A stretch of DNA of 23,137 nt from positions 1-23,137 of the forward strand of contig DATMSA010000106.1 of NCBI GenBank assembly GCA_035565675.1. Direction: 5' to 3'. The number at the start of each line of letters is the position of its first letter. Positions within the stretch are counted from its first letter, which is position 1. The translations under genes were made by a program, and so were the position numbers. The notes under the pieces are model-generated. The model made no database searches. It saw only the letters and a list, made by a program, of their open reading frames with translations, and was not told where the DNA came from. Shown here in pieces: positions 14,334-23,047 of this stretch. This DNA comes from Capillimicrobium sp035565675. Lineage in GTDB: Bacteria > Actinomycetota > Thermoleophilia > Solirubrobacterales > Solirubrobacteraceae.

Positions 14334-16242
14334 CACGACCCACCCGCTGGACCCGCTGTCGCCCGCCGAGATGAGCGCCGTCGTCGCGCACGTGCGCGCG
14401 CACCCCGACTTCCGCGCCGGCATGCGGTTCGGCCAGGTCGCGCTCGTCGAGCCCGACAAGCGCGCGCTGCGCGCCGAGACGCCGCCGCCGCGGCTGGCCG
14501 ACGTGATCCTGCTCGACGGCGAGCGCGAGACCGCCCACCGCTTCCGCGTCGACCCGGCCAGCGGCGCGTGCACGCCGTGGGAGCGACTCGACGGGGTCCA
14601 GCCGCGGATGGTCGACGACGAGTACGTGGAGGTCGAGGAGATCTCCAAGCGCGACCCGCGCGTCCACGAGGCGCTGCGCCGCCGCGGCCTCGACGTCGAC
14701 CGCCACGAGGTGCAGATCGACCCGTGGTCGGCCGGCAACTTCGGCGAGCCCGAGGAGGGCGAGCGGCGGATCGCGCGCGGGCTGTTCTTCGTGCGCGACC
14801 ACGAGGACGACAACCCGTACGCGCACCCGATCGACGGCCTGTCGACGGTGGTGGACCTGCATCGCCGCGAGGTCGTCAAGGTCGAGGACCACGCGGTGCT
14901 GCCGATCCCGCGCGAGCACGGCAACTACCACGCCGCCGCGCAGGAGACGTGGCGCGAGGACCTCAGGCCGCTGGAGATCGTCCAGCCCGAGGGGCCGAGC
15001 TTCCGCGTGGACGGCTGGCGCGTCACCTGGCAGAACTGGAGCTTCCGCGTCGGCTTCAACCAGCGCGAGGGCCTCGTGCTGCACGAGGTCGCCTACGACG
15101 ACCACGGCGAGGTGCGCCCGATCCTGCACCGCGCGTCGGTCGCCGAGCTGACGGTGCCCTACGGCGACGCCGCGTTCATCCAGCGCCGCAAGAACGCGTT
15201 CGACGTCGGCGAGTACGGGCTCGGCGCGCTCGCCAACAGCCTCGAGCTGGGCTGCGACTGCCTCGGCGAGATCCACTACTTCGACGCCGCCTACGTCGAC
15301 CCGCATGGCGGGATCCGCGAGCTGCGCAACGCGATCTGCCTGCACGAGGAGGACGACGGGATCCTCTGGAAGCACTACGACATGCGCACCGGCCGCACCG
15401 AGATGCGTCGCTCGCGCCGGCTGGTGATCTCGTTCATCGCCACCGTCGGCAACTACGAGTACGCGTTCTACTGGTCGCTCTACCAGGACGGCACGATCGA
15501 GCTGGAGGTGAAGGCGACGGGCATCGTGCAGACCGGCTACGTCGCCGAGGGCGAGCAGCCCGCGCACGGCGCGCGCCTGGGCCCCAACCTGTACGCGCCC
15601 CACCACCAGCACTTCTTCTGCGCCCGGCTGGACACCGCGATCGACGGGGAGCGCAACCAGGTGACCGAGGTCGACACGGTCGCCGACCCGACCGGGCCGA
15701 CCAACCCGTACGGCAACGCCTTCTCCACCCGGCGCACGACGTTCGACACCGAGGACCAGGCGCGCCGGGACATCGACCTCGACCGCGCCCGCTACTGGCT
15801 GATCGAGAGCACGCAGCGAACCAACGCGCACGGCTCGCCGACGGCGTTCAAGCTCGCGCCCGGCGACAACTGCCGTCCCTTCGCGCAGCCCGACTCGGCG
15901 ATCGCCCAGCGCGCCGGCTACATGTGGCACCACGTGTGGGTCACGCCGTGGGCCGAGGACGAGCGCCATCCCGCGGGCGAGTTCCCCAACCAGCACCCGG
16001 GCGGCGACGGCCTGCCGGCGTGGACGCAGGCGGGGCGCAGCGTGCGCGACACCGACATCGTGGTCTGGTACGTGATGGGCCAGCACCACGTCGTGCGCCC
16101 CGAGGACTGGCCGGTGATGCCGGTCGCCCGCTGCAAGTTCCAGCTGCGGCCGTCGGGGTTCTTCGACCGCAACCCGGCGCTCGACGTGCCGCCGTCGGAC
16201 TCGAAGCTGTCCCACTGCTGCAGCCACGGCCATGGGGAGTGA
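14329..16242 (+). CDS. Copper-containing primary amine oxidase
   Basis: 637 aa. The enzyme oxidises primary amines to aldehydes, releasing NH3 and H2O2. All active-site elements are present: the topaquinone precursor Tyr376 in VGNYEYAFYW (N-Y-[DE]-Y consensus), Cu ligands His426 and His428 (HQHFF) and His587 (GQHHVVRPEDWPVMP), and catalytic base Asp292 (KNAFDVGEYGLG). Length and lack of signal peptide resemble cytoplasmic Arthrobacter-type enzymes. The C-terminus, SHCCSHGHGE, is rich in Cys and His and could bind metal. The start GTG 14329 (VTTTHPLDPLSPAEM) has no ribosome site but lies just after TACTGT. It sits between an NTF2-like gene and an overlapping tetR gene. Substrate preference cannot be inferred. 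Confidence 0.95.
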   Translation: MTTTHPLDPLSPAEMSAVVAHVRAHPDFRAGMRFGQVALVEPDKRALRAETPPPRLADVILLDGERETAHRFRVDPASGACTPWERLDGVQPRMVDDEYVEVEEISKRDPRVHEALRRRGLDVDRHEVQIDPWSAGNFGEPEEGERRIARGLFFVRDHEDDNPYAHPIDGLSTVVDLHRREVVKVEDHAVLPIPREHGNYHAAAQETWREDLRPLEIVQPEGPSFRVDGWRVTWQNWSFRVGFNQREGLVLHEVAYDDHGEVRPILHRASVAELTVPYGDAAFIQRRKNAFDVGEYGLGALANSLELGCDCLGEIHYFDAAYVDPHGGIRELRNAICLHEEDDGILWKHYDMRTGRTEMRRSRRLVISFIATVGNYEYAFYWSLYQDGTIELEVKATGIVQTGYVAEGEQPAHGARLGPNLYAPHHQHFFCARLDTAIDGERNQVTEVDTVADPTGPTNPYGNAFSTRRTTFDTEDQARRDIDLDRARYWLIESTQRTNAHGSPTAFKLAPGDNCRPFAQPDSAIAQRAGYMWHHVWVTPWAEDERHPAGEFPNQHPGGDGLPAWTQAGRSVRDTDIVVWYVMGQHHVVRPEDWPVMPVARCKFQLRPSGFFDRNPALDVPPSDSKLSHCCSHGHGE

Positions 16243-16933
16243 GCGGCCCGGCGCCCACGGCTCGCGCGACCGGCGCTACGCGATCGCCGCGGCGGCGGTC
16301 GACCTGTTCGCGCGGCGCGGCTTCGACGCCGCCACCACCGAGGAGATCGCGGCGGCGGCCGGCGTCTCGGTGCGCACGTTCTTCCGCTACTTCCCGACCA
16401 AGGAGGCGGCGGCCTTCCCCGACCACGCCGACCGCCTCGCCGAGATGCGCCTGCGCCTCGCGGCCCGCCGCGGCGCCGGGGCGCCGCTCGACGCGGTGCT
16501 CGACGTCACGCGCCGGCTCATGGGGGAGGCGTTCGACCAGCCCGAGCTGTACCGACCCCGCTACCGGCTGATCCGGTCGGTGCCGACGCTGCGCGACTTC
16601 GAGCGCATCCAGGACCTGCGCTACGAGGCGGCGATCGTCGAGCACCTGGTCGCCGAGCGCCCCGGCGACCCGGACGCGCAGACCGCCGCGCGCGTCGCCG
16701 CCGCGGGCATCGTGGCGGCCGTCAACGACGTGCTCGACCGGTGGGCGTCCGACGACGACGCCGACCCGCGGGCGCTGCTGGACCGCGCGCTCGCGCTGTG
16801 CCGGCGCGCGTTCGGCGCGATCGACGGCGACGGCGGCGGCGCGGCGGTGGGGCCCGACGCCGACTTCGTGGTCGTCGTGCCTACCACCGACGCCGGCCGC
16901 CGCCGCGTCGCCGAGCTGTTGCGCCAGGGCTGA
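16232..16933 (+). CDS. TetR-family transcriptional regulator
   Basis: 233 aa. Residues about 14-60 form the TetR DNA-binding domain: RRYAIAAAAVDLFARRGFDA, then TTEEIAAAAGVSVRTFFRYFPTKEA. The C-terminal ligand domain is helical, with YRPRYRLIRSVPTLRDFERIQ, and resembles the AcrR/MftR-like subgroup by eye. A Gly-rich linker and a short tail (VVVVPTTDAGRRRVAELLRQG) follow. Start ATG 16232 overlaps the end of the amine oxidase gene by 11 nt, so the two are translationally coupled. A local repressor of its own operon, with an amine or aldehyde as inducer, is the simplest proposal. Confidence 0.92.
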   Translation: MGSERPGAHGSRDRRYAIAAAAVDLFARRGFDAATTEEIAAAAGVSVRTFFRYFPTKEAAAFPDHADRLAEMRLRLAARRGAGAPLDAVLDVTRRLMGEAFDQPELYRPRYRLIRSVPTLRDFERIQDLRYEAAIVEHLVAERPGDPDAQTAARVAAAGIVAAVNDVLDRWASDDDADPRALLDRALALCRRAFGAIDGDGGGAAVGPDADFVVVVPTTDAGRRRVAELLRQG

Positions 16934-16943
16934 GCCGGCCGGC

Positions 16944-16947
<4 letters not shown>
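16930..16947. terminator. Perfect 18-bp palindrome holding both convergent stop codons
   Basis: CTGAGCCGGCCGGCTCAG spans 16930-16947. The TGA of tetR (16931-16933) and the reverse-strand TGA of katG (16944-16946) are symmetric halves of it. As RNA it could form only a 7-bp stem with a GGCC loop, so termination in both directions is plausible but weak. Confidence 0.5.
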
Positions 16948-19181
<2,234 letters not shown>

Positions 19182-19207
19182 CGCGCGTCCTTTCTGGTGG
19201 TGGGTCG

Positions 19208-19642
19208 TCAGTGAGTGGGGGTGGATGGGGCCGAGCACTCGGGGCACAGCCCCCAGTGGATGACCTCGGCCTCGTCGATCTCGTAGCCGTGGCCCTCGGG
19301 CGCCTTCACGCAGGGCGCCTCGCCGACCGCGCAGTCGACGTCGGCGATCGCGCCGCACGAGCGGCACACCACGTGGTGGTGGTTGTCACCGACGCGCGAC
19401 TCGTAGCGGGCCACCGATCCGGCGGGCTGGATGCGCCGCAGCAGCCCGGCGTCGGTCAGCGCGGCGAGGACGTCGTAGACCGCCTGCTGGGAGACGTCGA
19501 GGTCCTCGCGCACGAGGCGGATGACGGTCGCCGTGTCGACGTGCGGATGGTCGTGGACCGCCTTCAGCACGGCCACGCGCGGGCGCGTCGCCCGCAGGGA
19601 CGCGTCGCGCAGCAGCTGTTGGCATGTCGAGGTCGAGGGCAT
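19208..19642 (-). CDS. furA: Fur-family repressor FurA
   Basis: 144 aa. The winged helix includes LRATRPRVAVLKAVHDHPHVD and VSQQAVYDVLAALTDAGLLRR. The dimerisation domain carries the regulatory His cluster NHHHVVC and a structural zinc site of two CxxC pairs, C93-x2-C96 (CRSC) and C133-x2-C136 (CPEC). In mycobacteria and streptomycetes, FurA-type repressors sit directly upstream of katG, repress both genes and release on peroxide. The same arrangement is seen here. Start ATG 19642 lies 14 nt after the predicted transcription start. AGAGCC is a weak ribosome site. Confidence 0.93.
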   Translation of the reverse strand: MPSTSTCQQLLRDASLRATRPRVAVLKAVHDHPHVDTATVIRLVREDLDVSQQAVYDVLAALTDAGLLRRIQPAGSVARYESRVGDNHHHVVCRSCGAIADVDCAVGEAPCVKAPEGHGYEIDEAEVIHWGLCPECSAPSTPTH

Positions 19643-19662
19643 CCGGCTCTTTGGAAGCAGTC

Positions 19663-19668
19663 AAGATA
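19663..19668 (-). promoter_or_regulatory. Putative -10 box of the furA-katG operon
   Basis: Reverse-strand TATCTT (forward AAGATA, 19663-19668) fits TANNNT and predicts a start near 19656, giving a short leader to the furA ATG. The region just downstream (19643-19662) is locally AT-richer than its surroundings and contains CTTTGG and CAAG. It could hold the FurA box, but I could not define one with confidence. Confidence 0.5.
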
Positions 19669-19703
19669 GCGCGAATCCCGGACTGGACCGCGGCGACGCA
19701 GAT

Positions 19704-19714
19704 GACATAGTGTC
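19704..19714 (+). promoter_or_regulatory. Small dyad overlapping a possible -10 for the SHOCT gene
   Basis: GACA-TAG-TGTC is a perfect 4-bp-arm dyad, and TAGTGT (19708-19713) fits TANNNT. It lies in the 134-bp divergent region between furA and the SHOCT gene, about 57 nt upstream of the latter once a start site is assumed. The evidence is weak. Confidence 0.3.
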
Positions 19715-19776
19715 GCCTGCGCGGCGCGCCCGTAGCCGCGAGAGTGGACCCGTAACCGACTCAAGGAGGAGAGCCC

Positions 19777-20187
19777 GTGCCGAGCGTGCCGTTCGCCGCG
19801 GAGTATCCGCTGCTCAACCTGCTGTGGACGATGCTGATCTTCTTCGCATTCGTCATCTGGCTGTGGATCCTGTTCACGGTCGTCGTCGACCTGTTCCGTC
19901 GTGACGACACGTCCGGCTGGGGGAAGGCGCTCTGGTTGTTCTTCCTGATCATCCTCCCGTACCTGGGCGTGTTCATCTACCTGATCACGCAGCACAAGGG
20001 CATGACGGAGCGCAACATCGCCCAGCGCAAGGAGGCCGAGTCGCAGTTCGCCGACTACGTGAAGAGCGTGGCCCCGGCGGCCGACCCGGCCGAGCAGATC
20101 GCCAAGGGCAAGGAGCTGCTCGACACGGGCGCGATCACGCAGGCCGAGTTCGACGAGCTGAAGCGCAAGGCGCTCGCCGGCTCCTGA
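19777..20187 (+). CDS. PLDc_N / SHOCT-domain small membrane protein
   Basis: 136 aa from GTG 19777, fixed by AAGGAGGA (19763-19770) 6 nt upstream. Two membrane segments, about residues 12-40 (NLLWTMLIFFAFVIWLWILF) and 48-69 (LWLFFLIILPYLGVFIYLI), have the Trp and Pro-x-x-Gly pattern of the PLDc_N domain found before cardiolipin synthase domains. A charged helix follows, and the C-terminus is a SHOCT motif: EQIAKGKELLDTGAITQAEF then DELKRKALAG (about 104-135). SHOCT motifs are thought to aid oligomerisation. The protein lacks any phospholipase domain. Such proteins are common in actinobacteria and of unknown function. It is divergent from furA. Confidence 0.85.
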   Translation: MPSVPFAAEYPLLNLLWTMLIFFAFVIWLWILFTVVVDLFRRDDTSGWGKALWLFFLIILPYLGVFIYLITQHKGMTERNIAQRKEAESQFADYVKSVAPAADPAEQIAKGKELLDTGAITQAEFDELKRKALAGS

Positions 20188-20197
20188 GACGCGGGCC

Positions 20198-20228
20198 GGC
20201 GCGGGGCGGCGGTGCGCCGCCCCGCGCC
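20198..20228. terminator. Perfect 14-bp stem-loop between convergent genes
   Basis: GGCGCGGGGCGGCG (20198-20211) pairs perfectly with 20215-20228 around a GTG loop. It lies 10 nt after the SHOCT stop and 8 nt before the stop of the minus-strand secreted protein, so a bidirectional terminator is likely. Confidence 0.75.
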
Positions 20229-20236
20229 CCCGGGCG

Positions 20237-20629
20237 TCACTCGTTCAGCTCGTCCTCCGTGCACAGGCGGATGCCGGGCGCCTCGCCGCTCGTGCCCGTG
20301 CGGATGTAGCGATCGGGCACGAACAGCGTCTCGCCGTCCTTGGACACCAGGTCCCACCAGCGGCTCCCGTAGGCGAGGCCGCCGTAGGCCTGGCACTCGA
20401 CGAACACGCGCTCGCCCTTGCGCAGGAAGTCGATGAGCGCGATGTCGTTCTTGGACGGCGTGTTGCGGCCGTCGAGGTCCGCGGTGACCAGGTAGGTGCG
20501 CGGCACCGGCGGCTCCGACGCGCTCGCGGCGGGGGCGGCGGCCGCGCCCGCCGTGGCCACGAGGGCCGCGGCGATCGCGAGCCGCCGCGCCGTGCGGCCG
20601 AGCGAGCTCGTGGTCTGGGTGATGGACAT
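20237..20629 (-). CDS. Secreted SH3-like domain protein, function unknown
   Basis: 130 aa. The N-terminus, TARRLAIAAALVATAGAAAA, is a clear Sec signal, with a probable cleavage site after Ala-Ser-Ala at residue 37. The mature 93 aa contain TYLVTADLDGRNTPSKND, LRKGERVFVECQAYGG and SRWWDLVSKDGETLFVPDRYI, a pattern like bacterial SH3 domains (strand, turn, Trp pair, then a valine-rich strand). Two Cys in the mature part (Cys79 and one near residue 123) could form a disulfide. Start ATG 20629 follows GGAGG (20636-20640) by 6 nt. Related extracellular SH3-type proteins in actinobacteria are annotated as SH3 domain-containing. A cell-wall or protein-binding role is only a guess. Confidence 0.8.
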   Translation of the reverse strand: MSITQTTSSLGRTARRLAIAAALVATAGAAAAPAASASEPPVPRTYLVTADLDGRNTPSKNDIALIDFLRKGERVFVECQAYGGLAYGSRWWDLVSKDGETLFVPDRYIRTGTSGEAPGIRLCTEDELNE

Positions 20630-20697
20630 GCGGTGCCTCCTTCGGCGATGTCGAGGGTTCACCGCGTGCGAGACCACGACCCCCCGGCGCCATTCCC

Positions 20698-21159
20698 TCA
20701 CCAGGCGTGCTCGCCGGGGATCTGGCGCGTCGCCACGTTCAGCCGGTTCCACACGTTCGCGCTCGCGATGTCGAGCAGCAGCGCGGCGAGCCGGACCTCG
20801 TCGAAGTGCTCGGCCGCCGCGTCCCAGACGGCGTCCGGCACCGGATCCTCGCGGTCGGCCAGGCGCGTCGCCGCCTCGGTGAGCGCGAGCGCGGCGCGCT
20901 CGGCGTCGGAGAAGCAGGTCGCGTCGCGCCACGCGCCGACCGCGAACACGCGCTCCTCGGGCTCGCCCTCGGCGCGGGCGTGCCTGGCGTGGCCGTCCAC
21001 GCACACGCTGCAGCCGTTGATCTGGCTGGCGCGCAGGTGCACGAGATCGCGCGGGACGGGGACGCCGGCGCGGGCGATCGCCTTCGAGAGGGCCTGCAGC
21101 GCGTCCATCGCGCCGGGCACGGCGAAGGCGGGGTGGGGCATGCGGGCGGTCGTCACCAT
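20698..21159 (-). CDS. Carboxymuconolactone decarboxylase / AhpD-like protein
   Basis: 153 aa. INGCSVCVDGHARHAR contains the AhpD-type active site C50-x2-C53-x3-H57, a redox-active thiol pair acting on peroxides or alkyl substrates. The rest fits the CMD all-helical fold (FSDAERAALALTEAATRLAD, and NVWNRLNVATRQIPG at the C-terminus). Start ATG 21159 has AGGAGG (21167-21172) 7 nt upstream. It is divergent from an ECF41-like sigma factor gene, the hallmark COE pairing of that sigma group, and its upstream region carries an ECF41-type promoter. It is therefore the predicted direct target of that sigma factor. Its physiological substrate is unknown. Confidence 0.92.
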   Translation of the reverse strand: MVTTARMPHPAFAVPGAMDALQALSKAIARAGVPVPRDLVHLRASQINGCSVCVDGHARHARAEGEPEERVFAVGAWRDATCFSDAERAALALTEAATRLADREDPVPDAVWDAAAEHFDEVRLAALLLDIASANVWNRLNVATRQIPGEHAW

Positions 21160-21194
21160 GGGTGAGCCTCCTGTCACGTCGTGGGGTGGACGGC

Positions 21195-21210
21195 GGTCAT
21201 GCCCATGACC
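21195..21210. promoter_or_regulatory. Perfect palindrome GGTCATG-CC-CATGACC
   Basis: Seven-base arms (21195-21201 and 21204-21210) flank CC. The site covers the predicted -10 and transcription start of the AhpD-like gene and lies about 30 bp upstream of the sigma gene. It looks like a second regulator's operator, but no candidate protein is identified. Confidence 0.4.
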
Positions 21211-21233
21211 AGCCCGACCGTGAGGATGTGACA
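21207..21233 (-). promoter_or_regulatory. ECF41-type promoter TGTCACA-N16-GGTC
   Basis: On the minus strand TGTCACA (forward 21227-21233) is followed by exactly 16 bases and GGTC (forward 21207-21210). The published ECF41 promoter is TGTCACA-N16-CGTC, as I recall it, so the -35 and spacing match exactly and the -10 has one difference. It would give a leader of about 40 nt to the AhpD-like gene. TGTCACA also overlaps the alternative GTG start of the sigma factor gene on the other strand. Confidence 0.7.
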
Positions 21234-21239
21234 TCGCCC

Positions 21240-22088
21240 ATGGACGCCTTCGAGGCCCACCGACCCCGCCTGCACGCCGTCGCCACCCGGATCCTCGGCT
21301 CGCCGACCGAGGCCGACGACGCGCTCCAGGAGGCGTGGCTGCGGGTCGACCGGGCGGGAACCGGCGACGTCGACGACCTGGGCGCCTGGCTGACGACGGT
21401 CGTCTCGCGGGTCTGCCTGACGATGCTCGACGCGCGCCGGCGCCGCCGCGAGGAGGCGCTGGACGCGGGGCGGCTCCCGGACCCGATCGTGCGGCGGCCG
21501 GATCCGGCGGCGCCCGACCCGGAGGGCGAGATCCTCGCCGCCGAGGCCGCCGGCGCCGCCCTGTTCGTCGTGCTCGAGCAGCTCACGCCCGCCGAGCGGC
21601 TCGCGTTCGTGCTGCACGACGTGTTCGCGGTGCCGTTCGACGACGTCGCGCGCGTGCTGGACCGCACGCCGGCCGCCGCGCGTCAGCTCGCCAGCCGGGC
21701 GCGGCGACGTGTGCGCGGCAGCGATCCGGGCGCGGCGATCGCCGACCGCGCGGTCGTCGACGCGTTCGTGGCCGCCGCCCGCGACGGCGACTTCGCGCGG
21801 CTGCTGGCGGTACTGCACCCGGACGTGGTGCTGCGCGCCGACGCGGGGACGGGCGCGCTCGACGTGGTGCGCGGCGCGGATCGCGTCGCGGGGCGCGCGC
21901 TCTCGGGCGGCGCGCGGACGGCGGTGGCCGCGCTCGTCGACGGCGCGGCCGGGTTCGTCGCGCTCGAGGACGGCGCGCCGGTGGCGGTCCTGCGCTTCAC
22001 GGTCGCCGACGGGCGCGTGGTGGCGATCGACGCGCTCGCCGGCCCGCGGATCGCGGGCCTCGACCTGGCCGAGGTCCTCGGCGCGTAG
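21240..22088 (+). CDS. ECF41-like sigma factor with C-terminal SnoaL-like domain
   Basis: 282 aa. Region 2 is at about residues 6-75 (FEAHRPRLHAVATRILGSPTEADDALQEAWL and DLGAWLTTVVSRVCLTML). Region 4 is at about 105-155 (LEQLTPAERLAFVLHDVFAVPFDDVARVL then DRTPAAARQLASRARRRVRG). Residues from about 165 form a SnoaL/NTF2-like extension (VVDAFVAAARDGDFARLLAV and LHPDVVLRADAG), the ECF41 (SigJ-like) architecture. In this group the extension takes the place of an anti-sigma factor. The usual DGGG motif appears as ADAGTG and the C-terminal NPDK motif is not evident. ATG 21240 is chosen; GTG 21228 would add four residues. GNAT and VOC genes follow closely downstream. Confidence 0.9.
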   Translation: MDAFEAHRPRLHAVATRILGSPTEADDALQEAWLRVDRAGTGDVDDLGAWLTTVVSRVCLTMLDARRRRREEALDAGRLPDPIVRRPDPAAPDPEGEILAAEAAGAALFVVLEQLTPAERLAFVLHDVFAVPFDDVARVLDRTPAAARQLASRARRRVRGSDPGAAIADRAVVDAFVAAARDGDFARLLAVLHPDVVLRADAGTGALDVVRGADRVAGRALSGGARTAVAALVDGAAGFVALEDGAPVAVLRFTVADGRVVAIDALAGPRIAGLDLAEVLGA

Positions 22089-22097
22089 GCTGGGTGG

Positions 22098-22397
22098 ATG
22101 GCGTCGACCTTCTCGACCAACGAGCCCGACAGCCGCTTCGAGCTGCACGTCGACGGCGACCTCGTCGGGTTCCTGGAGTACCGCCCGGCCGGACCGAGCA
22201 TCATCCTCACCCACACCGAGGTGAGCGACGAGCACGGCGGGAAGGGCTACGGCGGCGAGCTGGTGCGCGGCGCGGTGGACGCCGCCCGGGCCGCCGACCT
22301 GACGGTCATCCCGACCTGCGCGTTCGCGATCTCCTACATCCGCCGCCACCCGGAGCTGGCCGAGGCCGTCGACCCGAGCCTGCGCGACCGGATCTGA
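22098..22397 (+). CDS. Small GNAT-family N-acetyltransferase (GCN5-related, short form)
   Basis: 99 aa. FELHVDGDLVGFLEYRPAG, HTEVSDEHGGKGYGGELVRG and PTCAFAISYIRRHPE match the short GCN5-related acetyltransferase family. HGGKGYGG (about residues 46-53) is the acetyl-CoA pyrophosphate loop, and the Cys in PTCAF is conserved in this group from memory. Substrates are unknown; these proteins are about half normal GNAT size. It starts 9 nt after the sigma factor stop with a GGGTGG ribosome site and is probably cotranscribed. Confidence 0.9.
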   Translation: MASTFSTNEPDSRFELHVDGDLVGFLEYRPAGPSIILTHTEVSDEHGGKGYGGELVRGAVDAARAADLTVIPTCAFAISYIRRHPELAEAVDPSLRDRI

Positions 22398-22401
22398 CGC
22401 G

Positions 22402-22755
22402 ATGGCGGTCCGGCGCATCATCCCGTACCACGCGACGACGGACCCCGACGCGACGCGCGCCTTCTACACGGGCGTGCTCGGCATCGAGGAGGGCACGTTC
22501 GGCGGCGGCTACATCGGCTTCGGCTCGGGCCAGGCCCAGGTGCTGTTCTCGACCGCCGAGACGGCGAGCGACGGCCCGCTGCCGGACATGGGCGTCGACG
22601 TCGGCACCCGCGCGGCGGTGGACGCCGCCCACGCCGAGGCGGTCGCCCGCGGCCACGAGGTCGTCTACGGACCGGTCGACGAGCCCTGGGGCGTGCGCCG
22701 GTTCTTCGTGCGCGACCCCAGCGGCGTGGTCGTGAGCGTGCTCGCGCACGAGTGA
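22402..22755 (+). CDS. VOC-superfamily (glyoxalase/bleomycin-resistance fold) protein
   Basis: 117 aa with one complete VOC domain. IIPYHATTDPDATRAFYTGV opens the first beta-alpha-beta unit, and HEVVYGPVDEPWGVRRFFVR then DPSGVVVSVLAHE closes the second. The DPSG turn and terminal Glu are typical, and the terminal Glu is the usual metal-ligand position. The function could be a lyase, dioxygenase or antibiotic-binding protein; nothing in sequence decides. It starts 4 nt after the GNAT stop, so it is likely the last gene of the sigma-GNAT-VOC unit, which is followed by a strong stem-loop. Confidence 0.9.
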   Translation: MAVRRIIPYHATTDPDATRAFYTGVLGIEEGTFGGGYIGFGSGQAQVLFSTAETASDGPLPDMGVDVGTRAAVDAAHAEAVARGHEVVYGPVDEPWGVRRFFVRDPSGVVVSVLAHE

Positions 22756-22825
22756 GCGGGCGCCGCGCGACGGCTCCCGCCCCGGGGCGTCGCTCTCCAC
22801 AGCGCGCGTCGCCGGAGCGGACGTC

Positions 22826-22862
22826 TGGCACATGGCGTCCGGATAGCGGATGCCATGTGCCA
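22826..22862. terminator. Long 16-bp stem-loop after the VOC gene
   Basis: Left arm 22826-22841 (TGGCACATGGCGTCCG) pairs with 22847-22862 with a single G-T wobble, around loop GATAG. It lies 70 nt after the VOC stop and 20 nt before the minus-strand stop at 22883, so it can serve both strands. Its unusual length and complete pairing resemble the stem-loop at 2665-2703 in style but not in sequence. The surrounding 22756-22882 contains no gene. Confidence 0.75.
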
Positions 22863-22882
22863 CACGTGCTGGCTCGCCGGCG

Positions 22883-23047
22883 CTAGGGCGAGGCGACGCG
22901 CGCCTGCCAGCAGTAGCGCTCGAGCTCGGCGCGGCGGCGGCGCCGCAGCGCCTCGACGAGGCGCGGGTCGGCCGGGGCGGAGACGAGGACGGCCTCGCGC
23001 GGGGCGGGCCGGCCGGCGGTGGGGGTGGGGGTGGCGGTGGGCTCCAT
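22883..23047 (-). CDS. Small hypothetical protein, Arg/Pro-rich
   Basis: 54 aa from ATG 23047 (MEPTATPTPTAGRPAPREAV) or 68 aa from GTG 23089. The N-terminal half is a Thr/Pro repeat. The C-terminal half, VEALRRRRRAELERYCWQAR, is a basic amphipathic helix with one Cys and one Trp. No domain is recognised. Supporting evidence is codon-like GC pattern and a shared terminator after its stop; there is no clear ribosome site. It may be chance in such GC-rich DNA. The remaining bases to the window end (23090-23137) show nothing I can support. Confidence 0.4.
   Translation of the reverse strand: MEPTATPTPTAGRPAPREAVLVSAPADPRLVEALRRRRRAELERYCWQARVASP

Noticed and set aside
14311..16233. A 640-codon minus-strand frame opposite the amine oxidase
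   Set aside because: Shadow of the amine oxidase gene; Val/Ala/Arg/Asp-rich with no domain, no ribosome site.
19643..19662. A defined FurA operator upstream of furA
   Set aside because: The expected place is AT-richer, but only 3-4 bp of symmetry is visible around CTTTGG...CAAG, too little to call a site.
23016..23042. G-rich tract as a possible G-quadruplex
   Set aside because: Only three runs of three or more G are present, separated by GG pairs, and the complementary strand plausibly encodes Thr-Pro repeats of the small protein.
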